From a virus, in the IMG/VR virus record IMGVR_UViG_3300034166_000800, positions 1-48,290 of that record: 48,290 bases of DNA, one strand, 5' to 3'. Positions 8,965 through 17,322 of the stretch are shown here, piece after piece. The notes below the pieces were generated by a model. That model was not told the origin of the DNA. It made no database searches and saw only the letters and a list, made by a program, of their open reading frames with translations. Position numbers and translations under genes: made by a program. Within the stretch, counting starts at the first letter, position 1. Each line of letters starts with the position of its first letter.

Positions 8965-9813
8965 TTAGGAAAATGAGCCGCCCGCGGCCCCGGCAACGCT
9001 GCCTAGCAATGCGCCAGGTACTGCTCCTATGCCCCCGGCCGGAGCGCCTGCGAGTGCCCCCATGGCCGCCCCGCTAAGCGCACCCATGCCGGCGCCCATC
9101 ATGTTCATCCCTTGGCCGCTAAACTGCCCTCCGGTATACATTGGGCTTAGCCCCTGCGAGCCCGCAACCATCTGCATCGACTGCGGCGTCAGGTTGGCAA
9201 ACGGCGAGCCAATGCCCATAGCCATGAGGGCTGGGTTGGTGGACATGCTGAAGTTGTAGGCGTCCTGCCCGAGCCCCATCTTCCGCATGCGCTCCTGCTC
9301 AGCGAGTTGGGCGGACTGCCCAAGGATGCCGAGGTCTTGAGCCCTGCGCTGCTGGACAAACCGGTCACGGTTAAGCAACTCGGCACCGATGCCAGCGTTG
9401 CCTGTCGCCATGCCCCGGGCGGCCATGGCCGAGCGCGCCTGCTGGGTAGCGTCCCGGGTGTCCTGCGCGGAAAGCATGCCAGCCCGCTCGCCGACTGCGC
9501 CCTGGAGCTGCTCTTGAAAGCGCGTGTACTCCGGGGCTGCTGACTGCGCGGCGTCAAGCTGACCAAGGAGGCTGCTGCGTCGGCGCATTTCATCGGGCAG
9601 TGCCGCTTCGTAGCTGGCGCGAAGACCTTTGTCGCCAAGGAGCTTGAGGCCGAAGTTGATGTTGCGCCGGCTCTCTTGGCGTGCTGCGTTGCCGGCCGCG
9701 ACCGACATGGCTGGCAGCTGCTCCCGCTGGATGGCGAGCTGTTGCCGTAGCAGACTTGCAGATTGCTCCAGGTCAAGTGTTGGTGCTGTTGGTGATGATC
9801 CTCCCATTCCCAT
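8965..9813 (-). CDS. Glycine-rich putative internal virion protein
   Basis: 282 residues. Residues ~15-195 are helical and rich in Arg, Gln and Ala. The last ~60 residues are a run of Gly, Ala and Met (GAGMGALSGAAMGALAGAPA) that could insert into membranes. Strong Shine-Dalgarno sequence (TAGGAGGA) before the ATG. Such a helical body with a hydrophobic Gly-zipper-like tail is common in phage proteins that are ejected into the cell envelope. Function is inferred from composition and neighbours. Confidence 0.6.
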   Translation of the reverse strand: MGMGGSSPTAPTLDLEQSASLLRQQLAIQREQLPAMSVAAGNAARQESRRNINFGLKLLGDKGLRASYEAALPDEMRRRSSLLGQLDAAQSAAPEYTRFQEQLQGAVGERAGMLSAQDTRDATQQARSAMAARGMATGNAGIGAELLNRDRFVQQRRAQDLGILGQSAQLAEQERMRKMGLGQDAYNFSMSTNPALMAMGIGSPFANLTPQSMQMVAGSQGLSPMYTGGQFSGQGMNMMGAGMGALSGAAMGALAGAPAGGIGAVPGALLGSVAGAAGGSFS

Positions 9814-9825
9814 AATGTTGTCCTC

Positions 9826-10164
9826 CTAATTGTTAAATCGTTTGCTCAGTTTGTCCCAGCGGTGTGCCCGCCAGCGGCCGTCGTTGTTGCGCTGCCAGAC
9901 CAAATACTTGTGGGCGTGCGGAGCAACGCGCATGCCTGCCCGAATGACATCGTGGCCAGCAGCCAGCTTGCAGACCCACGCATTGGGGTCTCCGGCCGTG
10001 ATGCGCCCTTCGGCTTCATTCCAATGTGCCTCCCAGGCCAGCAGGAACAGGTCGCTGCACGAGTAGACCAATCCGTTGGCCACGCAGTCCGCGATGGCCT
10101 CGATGAGTCGCTCGTCCGGGCAGTGATCCTGTTGCCATTGTGCTGCTTTTTCCCATGGGGTCAT
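9826..10164 (-). CDS. Hypothetical protein (112 aa)
   Basis: Starts MTPWEKAAQWQQDHCPDERL at 10164, where ATG overlaps the TGA of the upstream fibre gene (ATGA); an upstream in-frame ATG at 10194 lies inside that gene. It contains four Cys and several Trp and His, and ends in a basic segment (WRAHRWDKLSKRFNN). I do not recognise a family. It lies between a fibre-like gene and the internal-virion-protein candidates. Confidence 0.55.
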   Translation of the reverse strand: MTPWEKAAQWQQDHCPDERLIEAIADCVANGLVYSCSDLFLLAWEAHWNEAEGRITAGDPNAWVCKLAAGHDVIRAGMRVAPHAHKYLVWQRNNDGRWRAHRWDKLSKRFNN

Positions 10165-11012
10165 CGGATGAACATCGCCGTGATCAAGGGGCAAGACGTG
10201 AGCTGCGACCCGCCACCACTAGCTGCCCGGATCACACAGGCGTCTGCTGTCCTCACGTCGCCGGACCTAGCCGTGACGATGGTGTCTTGGAACCCGCTTC
10301 GGGCCGAAAGGCCGGCAATAGCATAGTCCGCGTCTGGAAGTGCTACCGCAAAGTTGACGGCAAATTCCGCGCTCGCCTCGGTGTCGTTCAGCGGAGACAC
10401 GCAGGCAACATTGCCAGAGGCACGCACAGTCCTTCTGCGAAGTGTTCCCGCGCCGGTTGTGTCTGAAGTTTTAAGATCGCCAACGGCATTGAACTTTGTG
10501 TTTTCCGGCCCCACCGCAGTCAGCGTGTAAGCCCTGCTTGTTGGGCGCTGCGCTCCACCGGTTGTAAACTCAAGGTAGACCACATGACCCACTCTAAGGC
10601 CGTGTGCCGAGGCTGTTGTCACAACGACAAGAGTGCCGAGAGTTGAGGTCGTGTAGGTAAAGTCCAAGTTGTTTGCCAACGCTCCGTTGATGTTCACCCA
10701 CGCCCGGGCACCATAGATCGGTGCCGAGCCAGTCTGCGCGCCGTTGAGCTTGGCCGCGGTGACCGCAGCATTAGCGATGCTGGCCGTGGTCACGCTAGTG
10801 TTTGGCAGCGTGACGGCCTTACCGGTTAGGTCCAGCGTGTTGGCCAGCTTGCCGGCGGTGATCCCGGCGCTGGCTGAAAGGTCGGCGTCCACGATGTTGC
10901 TGATTGCCACAACCGGGGTCTGCGCGGCGTTAAGCGTGTCCGGCGTGACCATTTCTCCGGTGACAAATCCGTCCGGTGCGTTGTGTCCTTTGGTTACAGT
11001 GATAGTTGCCAT
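10161..11012 (-). CDS. Tail fibre/spike-like protein
   Basis: 283 residues. The N-terminal ~95 residues are repetitive and rich in Thr, Ala and Asn (DLSASAGITAGKLANTLDLT, TSVTTASIANAAVTAAKLNG), a pattern seen in trimeric phage fibre shafts. The C-terminal third is beta-rich and contains NFAVALPDADYAIAG, resembling the receptor-binding tips of many fibres. It follows the 666-residue tail protein directly, so a host-recognition role is likely. Assignment rests on composition and place. Confidence 0.6.
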   Translation of the reverse strand: MATITVTKGHNAPDGFVTGEMVTPDTLNAAQTPVVAISNIVDADLSASAGITAGKLANTLDLTGKAVTLPNTSVTTASIANAAVTAAKLNGAQTGSAPIYGARAWVNINGALANNLDFTYTTSTLGTLVVVTTASAHGLRVGHVVYLEFTTGGAQRPTSRAYTLTAVGPENTKFNAVGDLKTSDTTGAGTLRRRTVRASGNVACVSPLNDTEASAEFAVNFAVALPDADYAIAGLSARSGFQDTIVTARSGDVRTADACVIRAASGGGSQLTSCPLITAMFIR

Positions 11013-11018
11013 AATGTT

Positions 11019-13019
11019 TTAAGCTGCGTGACGTGTTTCGGTTTGTGGGAGACTGGGAATGGCGGCCTCAATGGAGACATTGCGGATCTCCGGCCGGTTC
11101 GCGTTGGTTAGGATTTCCAGCTCGCAGTAATGCGCCTTGCGCCGGATCGGCAACTTCAAGCTGAAGTCGTTGCCGGAGCCTGTGGTGTTCTCCAGTCCGG
11201 GCACCAAAAGTTCGGTCTTGTCGGGGTTGCGCAGGTTGGCGGTCACGGTGATCGATCCGGTATTGGGCAGCACGGCGTCAGCCAGAGCGCGGGTGAAGCG
11301 CTTGCTGCTCATCGTCCCCATGCCGTAGCGGCGCGTGCGGATCTTGCCGGGCACCGCGATGGTGAGGTTGACCTCGGCGTCCGCGGACTCGTCGCCCGCC
11401 TCAACCTCGTCCATGAGCATCAGCTTGCCGGCCTGGCTGCTGATCATCACGCGGCGGCGGTCGTCGATGTCAGCGACCAAGAAGTCGTTGACGCCCACGC
11501 CGTAGATGTCGCGGGTCTCCCAAGCCTCGTTGAGCTGGTTGTAAATAAAGACTCCGTTGTTGCTGTCAACCGCCGTGGCGAGGGGAACGGCGAGGAAATA
11601 ACGGTTGTCGAAATAGAGTGCCGTGGCGTACTCAACGAGGTCAGCCCGCAGTCCCTGCAGCTGGTCGGCGATGGGGTCAGACAATGGTCTGGTCTCACCG
11701 CGCAGCTTGAGGTCCAGCTTGGTGTCGAGGCGGTAGACACCGGAGTCGCTGAGGAAATAGATGAACTGGCCGGCCGTGCAGATCGTCCGGCGGGCCGCGC
11801 AGCCGATCTCGTCGGTCAGTAGGTCAAGGCGGGTGACTGCGGTGTTGATCGCCACATCGCTGCCGTCCACCGCTGAGGTTTGCGAGATGGTAGCAATCCA
11901 GATGCTTTTGCGGCAGAAGACCAAGACCGCGTTGTCCACCCAGGGATGCACGGCCACGATCTTGTCGTTGCCGCCCACGCCAACCCGGAAGGACTGCCAG
12001 AATAAATCAAAAACATCTGGGTCAAGCACATCGCTGAGCATGACGTTCTGCTTGCCGTCCGGGATGACCAGGCGGTTGCCGATGTAACTGCCCCAAGGCG
12101 CCGAGCGGAGGCGCCGGAAGGTCACGCCAACGTCTGGAACGCCAGCCGTGGAACGGACAAAGCCAGTGGCAGGGTCGCCGGTCCAGTAAAGCGGCGCCTT
12201 CACCCGGCGGACTTTGAGGTTGGCCGAGGCGTCTGAGGCAGTGCCGGTCGGGACGGCGATGGTGAAATCGTTGGTGTTGAGGCTGGCGGCCTCGACTTGG
12301 AACTCATGCCCATCAAAGGCCGCGCTGCTGCTGCCCTCAATGCGCACGCGGGCGCCGGCGGGGTAGCCGTGGTCGGTCACATAGACTGTGGCGACCGTTC
12401 CGGCGACTGAGATGCCGCTCGCTGTGGTGTACTTTTGCTCGTAGCCGGCCCGCGAGGTGTCGGCCTCCCGGAAGAGGTACATGCGGTCGAACGCCTGCAC
12501 CATCGACACGGTGTCTGACGGCTGCACGCTTTCGCCGGAGGGGTAGATGATTGAGGAGGGGAGGCGAGCGATGACCAGCTCTTCGCCGCCGCCGAGGTCA
12601 AGGCTGTCTGTGCCGTCAACGGCCAAGACTCCGCTGGCCCAGGCGGCTGAAAACTGCAGGCTGCCGTCCGTTAGGTAGACGTAGGCGCGGTCAGCGGCGG
12701 CCAGCAGGGTGACCTCCATGCTGTTGGCCTCGTCGGGCGAGCGCATGACGGACGCTGCGAAGATACCGCCATCGTAGCTGTTGCGAACGATGGGGCCGGG
12801 ATCGGTCAAGACGAAGGGCACAGTCAGCGGCACCTCGCCCGGGGAGATATCGTCGGCCAGCCGCTTGAGACCGCGCCGCGTCACGGCAACGCCGCGGTCC
12901 AGACGCATATTCTCGCTTAGCTGGAGCATGCCGGCGGGCAGGGTCACAGGGTTCATCCGGCTGGAGTAGCCGATGAATCCCATGTCGCCGTCGCGCTGGA
13001 CTGGACTTTCTAGGGACAT
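11019..13019 (-). CDS. Large tail protein, beta-propeller-like (tail tube/neck hub of short-tailed phages)
   Basis: 666 residues. The N-terminus (GFIGYSSRMNPVTLPAGMLQ then LSENMRLDRGVAVTRRGLKRL) is a form I know from tail proteins of podovirus-like phages, which begin by listing an object filled with measured values. The middle is beta-rich, with IVAVHPWVDNAVLVFCRKSI and repeated Y-x-L-D blades suggesting a propeller. Its start codon overlaps the upstream TAA by one base (TAATG). The best parallel is tail tubular protein B or a P22 gp10-type stabilisation protein, by style rather than by a diagnostic motif. Its presence with a full siphovirus tail module elsewhere in the window is odd. Confidence 0.55.
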   Translation of the reverse strand: MSLESPVQRDGDMGFIGYSSRMNPVTLPAGMLQLSENMRLDRGVAVTRRGLKRLADDISPGEVPLTVPFVLTDPGPIVRNSYDGGIFAASVMRSPDEANSMEVTLLAAADRAYVYLTDGSLQFSAAWASGVLAVDGTDSLDLGGGEELVIARLPSSIIYPSGESVQPSDTVSMVQAFDRMYLFREADTSRAGYEQKYTTASGISVAGTVATVYVTDHGYPAGARVRIEGSSSAAFDGHEFQVEAASLNTNDFTIAVPTGTASDASANLKVRRVKAPLYWTGDPATGFVRSTAGVPDVGVTFRRLRSAPWGSYIGNRLVIPDGKQNVMLSDVLDPDVFDLFWQSFRVGVGGNDKIVAVHPWVDNAVLVFCRKSIWIATISQTSAVDGSDVAINTAVTRLDLLTDEIGCAARRTICTAGQFIYFLSDSGVYRLDTKLDLKLRGETRPLSDPIADQLQGLRADLVEYATALYFDNRYFLAVPLATAVDSNNGVFIYNQLNEAWETRDIYGVGVNDFLVADIDDRRRVMISSQAGKLMLMDEVEAGDESADAEVNLTIAVPGKIRTRRYGMGTMSSKRFTRALADAVLPNTGSITVTANLRNPDKTELLVPGLENTTGSGNDFSLKLPIRRKAHYCELEILTNANRPEIRNVSIEAAIPSLPQTETRHAA

Positions 13020-13372
13020 TAAGTGGCGATGAGGCCGAGGGTGCGCAGCTTGCCGAGTAGGGCGTTGAGTTGGGTGATGACGCTGGCGGCGTCCGTGGCG
13101 TCGGCCACTGCGGTGGGCTGAATGACCGGCGTGGCGTTGTAAAATCCGAGCTTTTGCGCGGTAGCCGTGCCGACCTTTGTGCCGGTCGTGGTGCCGAGCA
13201 CAAGGTTCACGCCGTCAAACACGGTCTTGTTGCCTGACAGGTTGAGGGCAGCCGATACCAAGTTGCTGACCGAAATCTTCTTGGTCACGCCGCCATCGGA
13301 AATGACAAGGAGGTCGGCGGCTTCCGGTGTTGCGGCAAGTTCGTCGGTGATCTGTGAAATTGTTTTTGCCAT
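13019..13372 (-). CDS. Small tail-associated protein (117 aa)
   Basis: Starts MAKTISQITDELAATPEAAD. The first half (LLVISDGGVTKKISVSNLVS) resembles short fibre or baseplate-associated modules; the end, VITQLNALLGKLRTLGLIAT, is an amphipathic helix that commonly closes small fibre proteins. It lies between the amidase and the 666-residue tail protein. Function uncertain. Confidence 0.55.
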   Translation of the reverse strand: MAKTISQITDELAATPEAADLLVISDGGVTKKISVSNLVSAALNLSGNKTVFDGVNLVLGTTTGTKVGTATAQKLGFYNATPVIQPTAVADATDAASVITQLNALLGKLRTLGLIAT

Positions 13373-13376
13373 ATAA

Positions 13377-13964
13377 TTAGTTCAGTGCTTCTTCCAGTTT
13401 GCTGCGAAAACGTATTGCGTCAGCGGGAGATATGTCCGTCTTTCGGCTCGGGCTGACCTGCTGGTGCGTAACAACCATGCTCATCGGGATGCCCCACTTG
13501 CGCAGTCGCGGGGCCAGATATTCGATGGCGCTGGCCATGGCATCGTCGCCCAAGGGGTAGTCGTAGGTGTTGCCCTCCCAGGCGAGCCCAAGGCTCCAAG
13601 AGTTAAGGTCCGGGCGTCCCATCCAGTTGCTACGGCCGGCGTGCCAGGCGCGCTCGCTGTCGTTGCAGAACACGGTGCGGCGGCCATCGCGGGCGATGAG
13701 AACGTGGTAGGACACTTTAGATGCCGGGTTGGCGATCCACTCGCAGCCTCCCCGGTAGCTGCCGTCGCTGTGGTGCAGGACTACCGCCTCCGGCCGGATC
13801 GCGTTGCTGCCCTTGTTCGGCGTGTGGACCTTTCGCTCGTCGTAGGTGGTCTTGGGCGGCTCGACGGTGAAGCTCGGACTGGATACGGAGACAGAGTTCG
13901 GCGAGGCCGGCGCTAGGGAAGCGTCGGACTTTTTGCCAAATAGATTCAGTAGCCAGTTCCACAT
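13377..13964 (-). CDS. Endolysin, N-acetylmuramoyl-L-alanine amidase (cassette 1)
   Basis: 195 residues with an Amidase_2/PGRP-type domain over ~55-185. Zinc-ligand and catalytic candidates: His64/His65 (VVLHHSDGSY), His108 (RAWHAG), His167 (VVTHQQVSPSRKTD) with Lys175 and Asp177. The N-terminal 50 residues form a Ser/Pro/Thr-rich linker after a short hydrophobic start (MWNWLLNLFG), not a full signal peptide, so release would depend on the holin. It cleaves the bond between muramic acid and the peptide in peptidoglycan. It is clearly homologous to, but well diverged from, the amidase at 46069-46689. Confidence 0.9.
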   Translation of the reverse strand: MWNWLLNLFGKKSDASLAPASPNSVSVSSPSFTVEPPKTTYDERKVHTPNKGSNAIRPEAVVLHHSDGSYRGGCEWIANPASKVSYHVLIARDGRRTVFCNDSERAWHAGRSNWMGRPDLNSWSLGLAWEGNTYDYPLGDDAMASAIEYLAPRLRKWGIPMSMVVTHQQVSPSRKTDISPADAIRFRSKLEEALN

Positions 13965-13967
13965 TGC

Positions 13968-14111
13968 TTACTTAGCGAGTCCCTTGGTGCTTGGGGTCAC
14001 GGTCACGGTTGCCTGCTGCTTCACAAAGTCATAACCCAGCGTCACGCAGCCGGGGAGTAGCAGGTAGCCAGCGAAGACCAAGGCGGCGGCGATAAACTTA
14101 GCCGCGAGCAT
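13968..14111 (-). CDS. Small lipoprotein, candidate outer-membrane spanin (cassette 1)
   Basis: 47 residues translated directly from the sequence, starting MLAAKFIAAALVFAGYLLLP followed by Gly-Cys. The signal peptide ends in a lipobox L-P-G-C (Cys22), leaving a 26-residue mature peptide. Small lipoproteins in lysis cassettes of phages of Gram-negative hosts often act as Rz1-type spanins that help break the outer membrane; no separate Rz gene is evident, so this is an inference. The 46-residue lipoprotein at 46686-46826 holds the same place in cassette 2. Confidence 0.65.
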   Translation of the reverse strand: MLAAKFIAAALVFAGYLLLPGCVTLGYDFVKQQATVTVTPSTKGLAK

Positions 14112-14271
14112 TGTTATCTTTGGCCATCACAAGTCCCCAAGCGGCGGCCAGCGAAGCGGCGATGAGGCCGATGTCGGGCAGGCTGCCGGTGGAGAGAAAT
14201 TCTTTGGCGCCGGTGGCGATTGCGATCAGCGCCGTCAAGACGCCGAGGGTGGTTGTTTTCCAGTTGTTCAT
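14098..14271 (-). CDS. Small membrane protein, holin-like (cassette 1)
   Basis: 57 residues, starting MNNWKTTTLGVLTALIAIAT, with two hydrophobic segments (~8-22 and ~34-49) and a charged C-terminus (AKDNNARG). GGGAG lies 11 bases before the ATG. It overlaps the lipoprotein start by 14 bp. Two-helix proteins of this size beside an endolysin are usually holins or antiholins. Its counterpart in cassette 2 is at 46829-47020. Confidence 0.6.
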   Translation of the reverse strand: MNNWKTTTLGVLTALIAIATGAKEFLSTGSLPDIGLIAASLAAAWGLVMAKDNNARG

Positions 14272-14272
14272 C

Positions 14273-14479
14273 TTATTTGTTCTCCCTTTGTTTCTTCCGA
14301 AGGTCGTGGTAGACCGAAATTAAAGTGATCAGACCTACCGCGAGCCCGACGCAAAGGCCGGCTACCCGCAGGTAAAGCTCAAGGTGGCTGACCATGCTGA
14401 CCGCCGCGCTGCCGAGGGACGCAACGGTTCCGAGCGCGCCGCGTTCGACTGTCGAAAGGTGTTCGTGCAGGAAGCTCAC
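14273..14479 (-). CDS. Small membrane protein, holin or antiholin candidate (cassette 1)
   Basis: 68 residues: an N-terminal helix (HLSTVERGALGTVASLGSAA), one or two hydrophobic segments (~22-34 and ~38-57), and a highly charged end (RKKQRENK). ATGA overlap with the 120-residue gene. Very similar to the 64-residue protein at 47583-47777, including the shared HLSTVERGALGT. The pair of membrane proteins here could be holin and antiholin; which is which cannot be told from sequence. Confidence 0.65.
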   Translation of the reverse strand: MSFLHEHLSTVERGALGTVASLGSAAVSMVSHLELYLRVAGLCVGLAVGLITLISVYHDLRKKQRENK

Positions 14480-14838
14480 GGCATTGCGTCTATTGCCGCC
14501 CAGGCTGCGAGCAGGCCGTCGCGCAACTCGGTGGGCAGGGCTTCGCTGCTGAAGACTACGGAGCGTGATCCGGCGGCTGCGTGGGCGGTGACGGCTGCGG
14601 ATAGTTTGGAGCGGGTGCTGGTGGCATTGCCTTCCTCATCCATGTCGCCAGCAAAGCCGTCCGGCTCGATGAAGACTTGGCCCACGGACTCGCCTTCGAC
14701 GAGTTGGGCTTGCAACCATGCAAGAAGGGTTTGCGCTGTTGTTGCCAGATCGCCGTCTAAGGGGATGCTTGTGGTCGTGGCGTAGGCTCCGCTGCGGCTG
14801 TAGCGGGTTAGCTGGTTGTTTGAGAGGAGGAGTTTCAT
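14476..14838 (-). CDS. Conserved hypothetical protein of the fibre-lysis junction, copy 1
   Basis: 120 residues, starting MKLLLSNNQLTRYSRSGAYA. It lies between the fibre-like gene and the holin. Copy 2 (47774-48136) has the same length and about 90% identical residues by eye, much higher than the rest of the lysis cassette. GAGGTGAAAG precedes the ATG. I recognise no domain; the position suggests a fibre-assembly or lysis-timing role, which is only a guess. Confidence 0.65.
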   Translation of the reverse strand: MKLLLSNNQLTRYSRSGAYATTTSIPLDGDLATTAQTLLAWLQAQLVEGESVGQVFIEPDGFAGDMDEEGNATSTRSKLSAAVTAHAAAGSRSVVFSSEALPTELRDGLLAAWAAIDAMP

Positions 14839-14840
14839 GG

Positions 14841-16304
14841 TTAGTCTTTCACCTCAACCATGCCGTTGTAAAAATAGAGCGTGTTTGCATTTACCGGGGC
14901 GCTGGTTGAGTTGTTTACAGTGACCAAGTCTATAAATGCCCCCACGGCAGTTCCCGAAGGGCCGTTGCTTAAAGTTAGCAGTGGAGTTGTCGATGGGCGC
15001 GATGGAGCCTTGCTCGCTGCTGCATGACTAAAAAATAACTGAATGACACCATTGGTTCCTTTTGAAAGCAGAAGCTGCATCTGCCGCGCCGATGTCATCG
15101 TAAAGTTAGTGCTAAACGAGGACGTTGTGTAGTTGGTTCCGTCGTGACTAAATAAACGCAAGTTTGCCTCGCCAGCTGTCACGCCATCTCTGGTAATTTC
15201 GACGCCGAATCCTCGTCCTGTTAAAGCGTTACTGTTTGCTGGTGTGGGCACTGCACCGTTTCCTCCCACGACTAGTCGGATGGCGTTTTCCGCGCTGGTG
15301 TTGATTGTTGCAAAAGTCATGCCGACAGCAATGCTCTGACTCAAATTTATACCGTTTCCAGTCGCGGGGTTTAGGTTAAGCGCGCTCATTAGGCTGGCCC
15401 TTGCATATCCGTTGGTGGCCGTGCCAGAAACTAGCTGGCTGCTGTTAAAACCTATGACCGAGGTTGATGACGCCGTCCCAGAATTATTTGTCGCGTAAGG
15501 GCCGAGTGTTCGCACGCTTCCGAGCGACAGCAGTGGGTTGTTGTCTACCAAATCCCGCGTCATCAAGCTCGACCCACTGCTCGCCGTCTGGGAAGGCGCA
15601 AGGTTGCCCGAGCCGTTTAGGGTCGCGTTGCCGGTGGCGGTTAGGGTTCCGCTTGCTGTTACGTTGGAGAACGTGACGTCGTTGGTTGCGCCCAAGGCTA
15701 GGTTGGTGCGCGCCGTCGCTGCGGAGAAGGCGGTGTTGTCAGAGCCAGACCAGCCATAAAAAGCTGGCACTGAAGATGAGACGTTCGTGCCGTAGAGTGC
15801 AAACAGTCCGCCTGAGTTGCGACCGACAAAGCCTGTGTCGCCGCCAGCTCCAAAAATGCCTAGTTGAATGTTGCTAAAGGTCACGGTGTTTGTCGCGCCG
15901 AGGCCGAGGTTTGTCAGGGTGGTCGCCGCTGCCGTTGCCCCACCTAAAAAGGGAAAAGAAATAGGGTTAAGCAGTTTTGTCTCATTGGTCGAAAGGGTAA
16001 GCCCCACAAGCCCACCAGAGGTGTTGATCTCCGCGTTCGTGCCAAGGATGGCAACTTGAGCCGCCGCAGTGTTAGTCGCCGTAAAGACCGCATTTCCTAG
16101 CGTAGTCCCGCCGAGGTTGGTGCGGGTGGTTGCTCGGGCGTTGGTCGAAAATTGCAGCGCATTTGTGAAGGTCAGAGAATTGCTGCCGCTGTAAACTATT
16201 TGCCCATTCGTTGTGTTATAGCCCAGCGACTTGATCGTCTGCCCTGCGGCGGGAGAAGCAGCCAGGGCGGCGGCGGCGAGGAGGATGAGGAGGCGAAGTT
16301 TCAT
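14841..16304 (-). CDS. Tail-fibre-like protein with an N-terminal Sec-type signal peptide
   Basis: 487 residues. Residues 1-21 (MKLRLLILLAAAALAASPAA followed by G) form a textbook signal peptide with an Ala-x-Ala-like cleavage region. The rest is Thr/Asn/Ser-rich beta structure with repeats of T-N-L-x-L-G-A-T-N-x-V-T-F-S-N at ~56-73, ~127-145 and ~196-214, like trimeric fibre shafts. The C-terminal ~170 residues look like a globular lectin- or sialidase-like head. A signal peptide on a phage fibre is unexpected, since virions are built in the cytoplasm; the protein may be a decoy, an exported receptor binder, or the peptide may be a membrane-like assembly signal. The 3' end is repeated at the right edge of the window. 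Confidence 0.65.
   Translation of the reverse strand: MKLRLLILLAAAALAASPAAGQTIKSLGYNTTNGQIVYSGSNSLTFTNALQFSTNARATTRTNLGGTTLGNAVFTATNTAAAQVAILGTNAEINTSGGLVGLTLSTNETKLLNPISFPFLGGATAAATTLTNLGLGATNTVTFSNIQLGIFGAGGDTGFVGRNSGGLFALYGTNVSSSVPAFYGWSGSDNTAFSAATARTNLALGATNDVTFSNVTASGTLTATGNATLNGSGNLAPSQTASSGSSLMTRDLVDNNPLLSLGSVRTLGPYATNNSGTASSTSVIGFNSSQLVSGTATNGYARASLMSALNLNPATGNGINLSQSIAVGMTFATINTSAENAIRLVVGGNGAVPTPANSNALTGRGFGVEITRDGVTAGEANLRLFSHDGTNYTTSSFSTNFTMTSARQMQLLLSKGTNGVIQLFFSHAAASKAPSRPSTTPLLTLSNGPSGTAVGAFIDLVTVNNSTSAPVNANTLYFYNGMVEVKD
14866..14992. repeat. 127-bp exact direct repeat, internal copy
   Basis: Identical base for base to 48164-48290, the last 127 bases of the window. Upstream on the + strand (14841-14865) the copies already differ (G14865 versus A48163, and one more difference at 14844). 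It lies inside the 3' end of the fibre-like gene. 127 is a k-mer length commonly used by short-read assemblers. Confidence 0.97.
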
Positions 16305-16314
16305 TGGGCTTTCG

Positions 16315-16842
16315 TTATTTGGTCGCTGTCAAAATTCCATCGTTGTCCACTGTGATCGTCCAAAGGCTTGAGTCTGCCGACAGCAGCTTGAAGGAGGCCG
16401 CTGCCGTAACAGTCGGCACACCTTCGCCGCCACGGATTACGTCATTGTAAATGGTCGCGGAGGTCGGCAGCGTGGAGGAGGTCGTGCCGGATTCGGTCCA
16501 CTCAATTTCGACCTTGGCCGATATGCTGTCCTCGGTGTCATGCGGGAATTCGGCGTTGAGGTTGGTGGTATTTAGGTTGAGGTCGAACTGATAAACGGTG
16601 GTTGTCCCCGTTCCTGTCTTGGTAAACGCGGCGTCATTGGCAAGAAATGAGCCAGCAAAGGTCTTTTTAAGCCCCATCTGGCCCGTCGCCCCGGCTGCCA
16701 ATTCGACCACCGTGCCGCCGCGAACGAACTGGACTTGCACCGGCACAATGTCGCGGCGGGTAAAAAAGAGCGTGCTGACCCGCTGAAGAAGAACCGGGCT
16801 GACCACAAATTCGCGGGAATCCAAGTTGACGTAGACCTTCAT
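16315..16842 (-). CDS. Phage tail-associated beta-rich protein (175 aa)
   Basis: Starts MKVYVNLDSREFVVSPVLLQ. Predominantly beta, Thr-rich, resembling upper-baseplate or fibre-attachment proteins. Its end (LWTITVDNDGILTATK) matches the end of the 70-residue protein at 47017-47229 (FALSVDDDGMLTTTRL), so both carry the same short C-terminal module. It sits between the glycan-gene cluster and the fibre. Function not established. Confidence 0.55.
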   Translation of the reverse strand: MKVYVNLDSREFVVSPVLLQRVSTLFFTRRDIVPVQVQFVRGGTVVELAAGATGQMGLKKTFAGSFLANDAAFTKTGTGTTTVYQFDLNLNTTNLNAEFPHDTEDSISAKVEIEWTESGTTSSTLPTSATIYNDVIRGGEGVPTVTAAASFKLLSADSSLWTITVDNDGILTATK

Positions 16843-16869
16843 CCTTGACCTCGCGCCTGTGTCAAAGGG

Positions 16870-17322
16870 TTAGCGGCTGGCTATTTCCCAAGAGAACGGA
16901 AACGCATCTGGCCTGCGGCGGTCCTCATCTGGATCGGCAGGGTCGTATTCGTGACTCGGCAAGTTAAGAATGGATGCCTCGCGGTGGCCGTGGCAGGGCG
17001 TGAACCCGTGGAACAAGCCAGCCGGGATGACCAAAAGCTGCGGGTGGTCGGCGGCAAGGATGATCGTCTCGCCGCGCATGGCTTGCGCGTCCCAGATGCC
17101 GACCTTGGCCGCGCCGGCCACGCAATACCAGCGGTCTACTTGCAGCCGGTGGCGATGCCAGGCTTTGACCACGCCCGCCGAGGCCGTGGTGATGTATGCT
17201 TGGCCGAACCCGTGCGCGTCATCCGATGCCCGGTGGATCTCGGTCAGGCGGCCTCTCTCATCGAGGTGGGCGGTGAGTGGGCGGATCTGGGCTAACATGG
17301 GCATCCCAAAATGTTCCACCAT
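16870..17322 (-). CDS. RmlC-like cupin, dTDP-4-dehydrorhamnose 3,5-epimerase-related
   Basis: 150 residues (an alternative ATG at 17298 would give 142). RmlC hallmarks: DERGRLTEI at 21-29, VVKAWHRHR at 51-59 with the likely catalytic His56, IPAGLFHGF at 99-107, and a C-terminal EYDPADPDEDRRRPDAFPF, close to the Y-D-x-x-x-P-D-E-x-R ending of that family. Full-length RmlC has about 180 residues, so this is a compact relative. It could epimerise a nucleotide sugar or only bind one. It overlaps the DUF3431 gene by 31 bp and probably supplies or modifies a sugar for the neighbouring glycosyltransferases. Confidence 0.75.
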   Translation of the reverse strand: MVEHFGMPMLAQIRPLTAHLDERGRLTEIHRASDDAHGFGQAYITTASAGVVKAWHRHRLQVDRWYCVAGAAKVGIWDAQAMRGETIILAADHPQLLVIPAGLFHGFTPCHGHREASILNLPSHEYDPADPDEDRRRPDAFPFSWEIASR

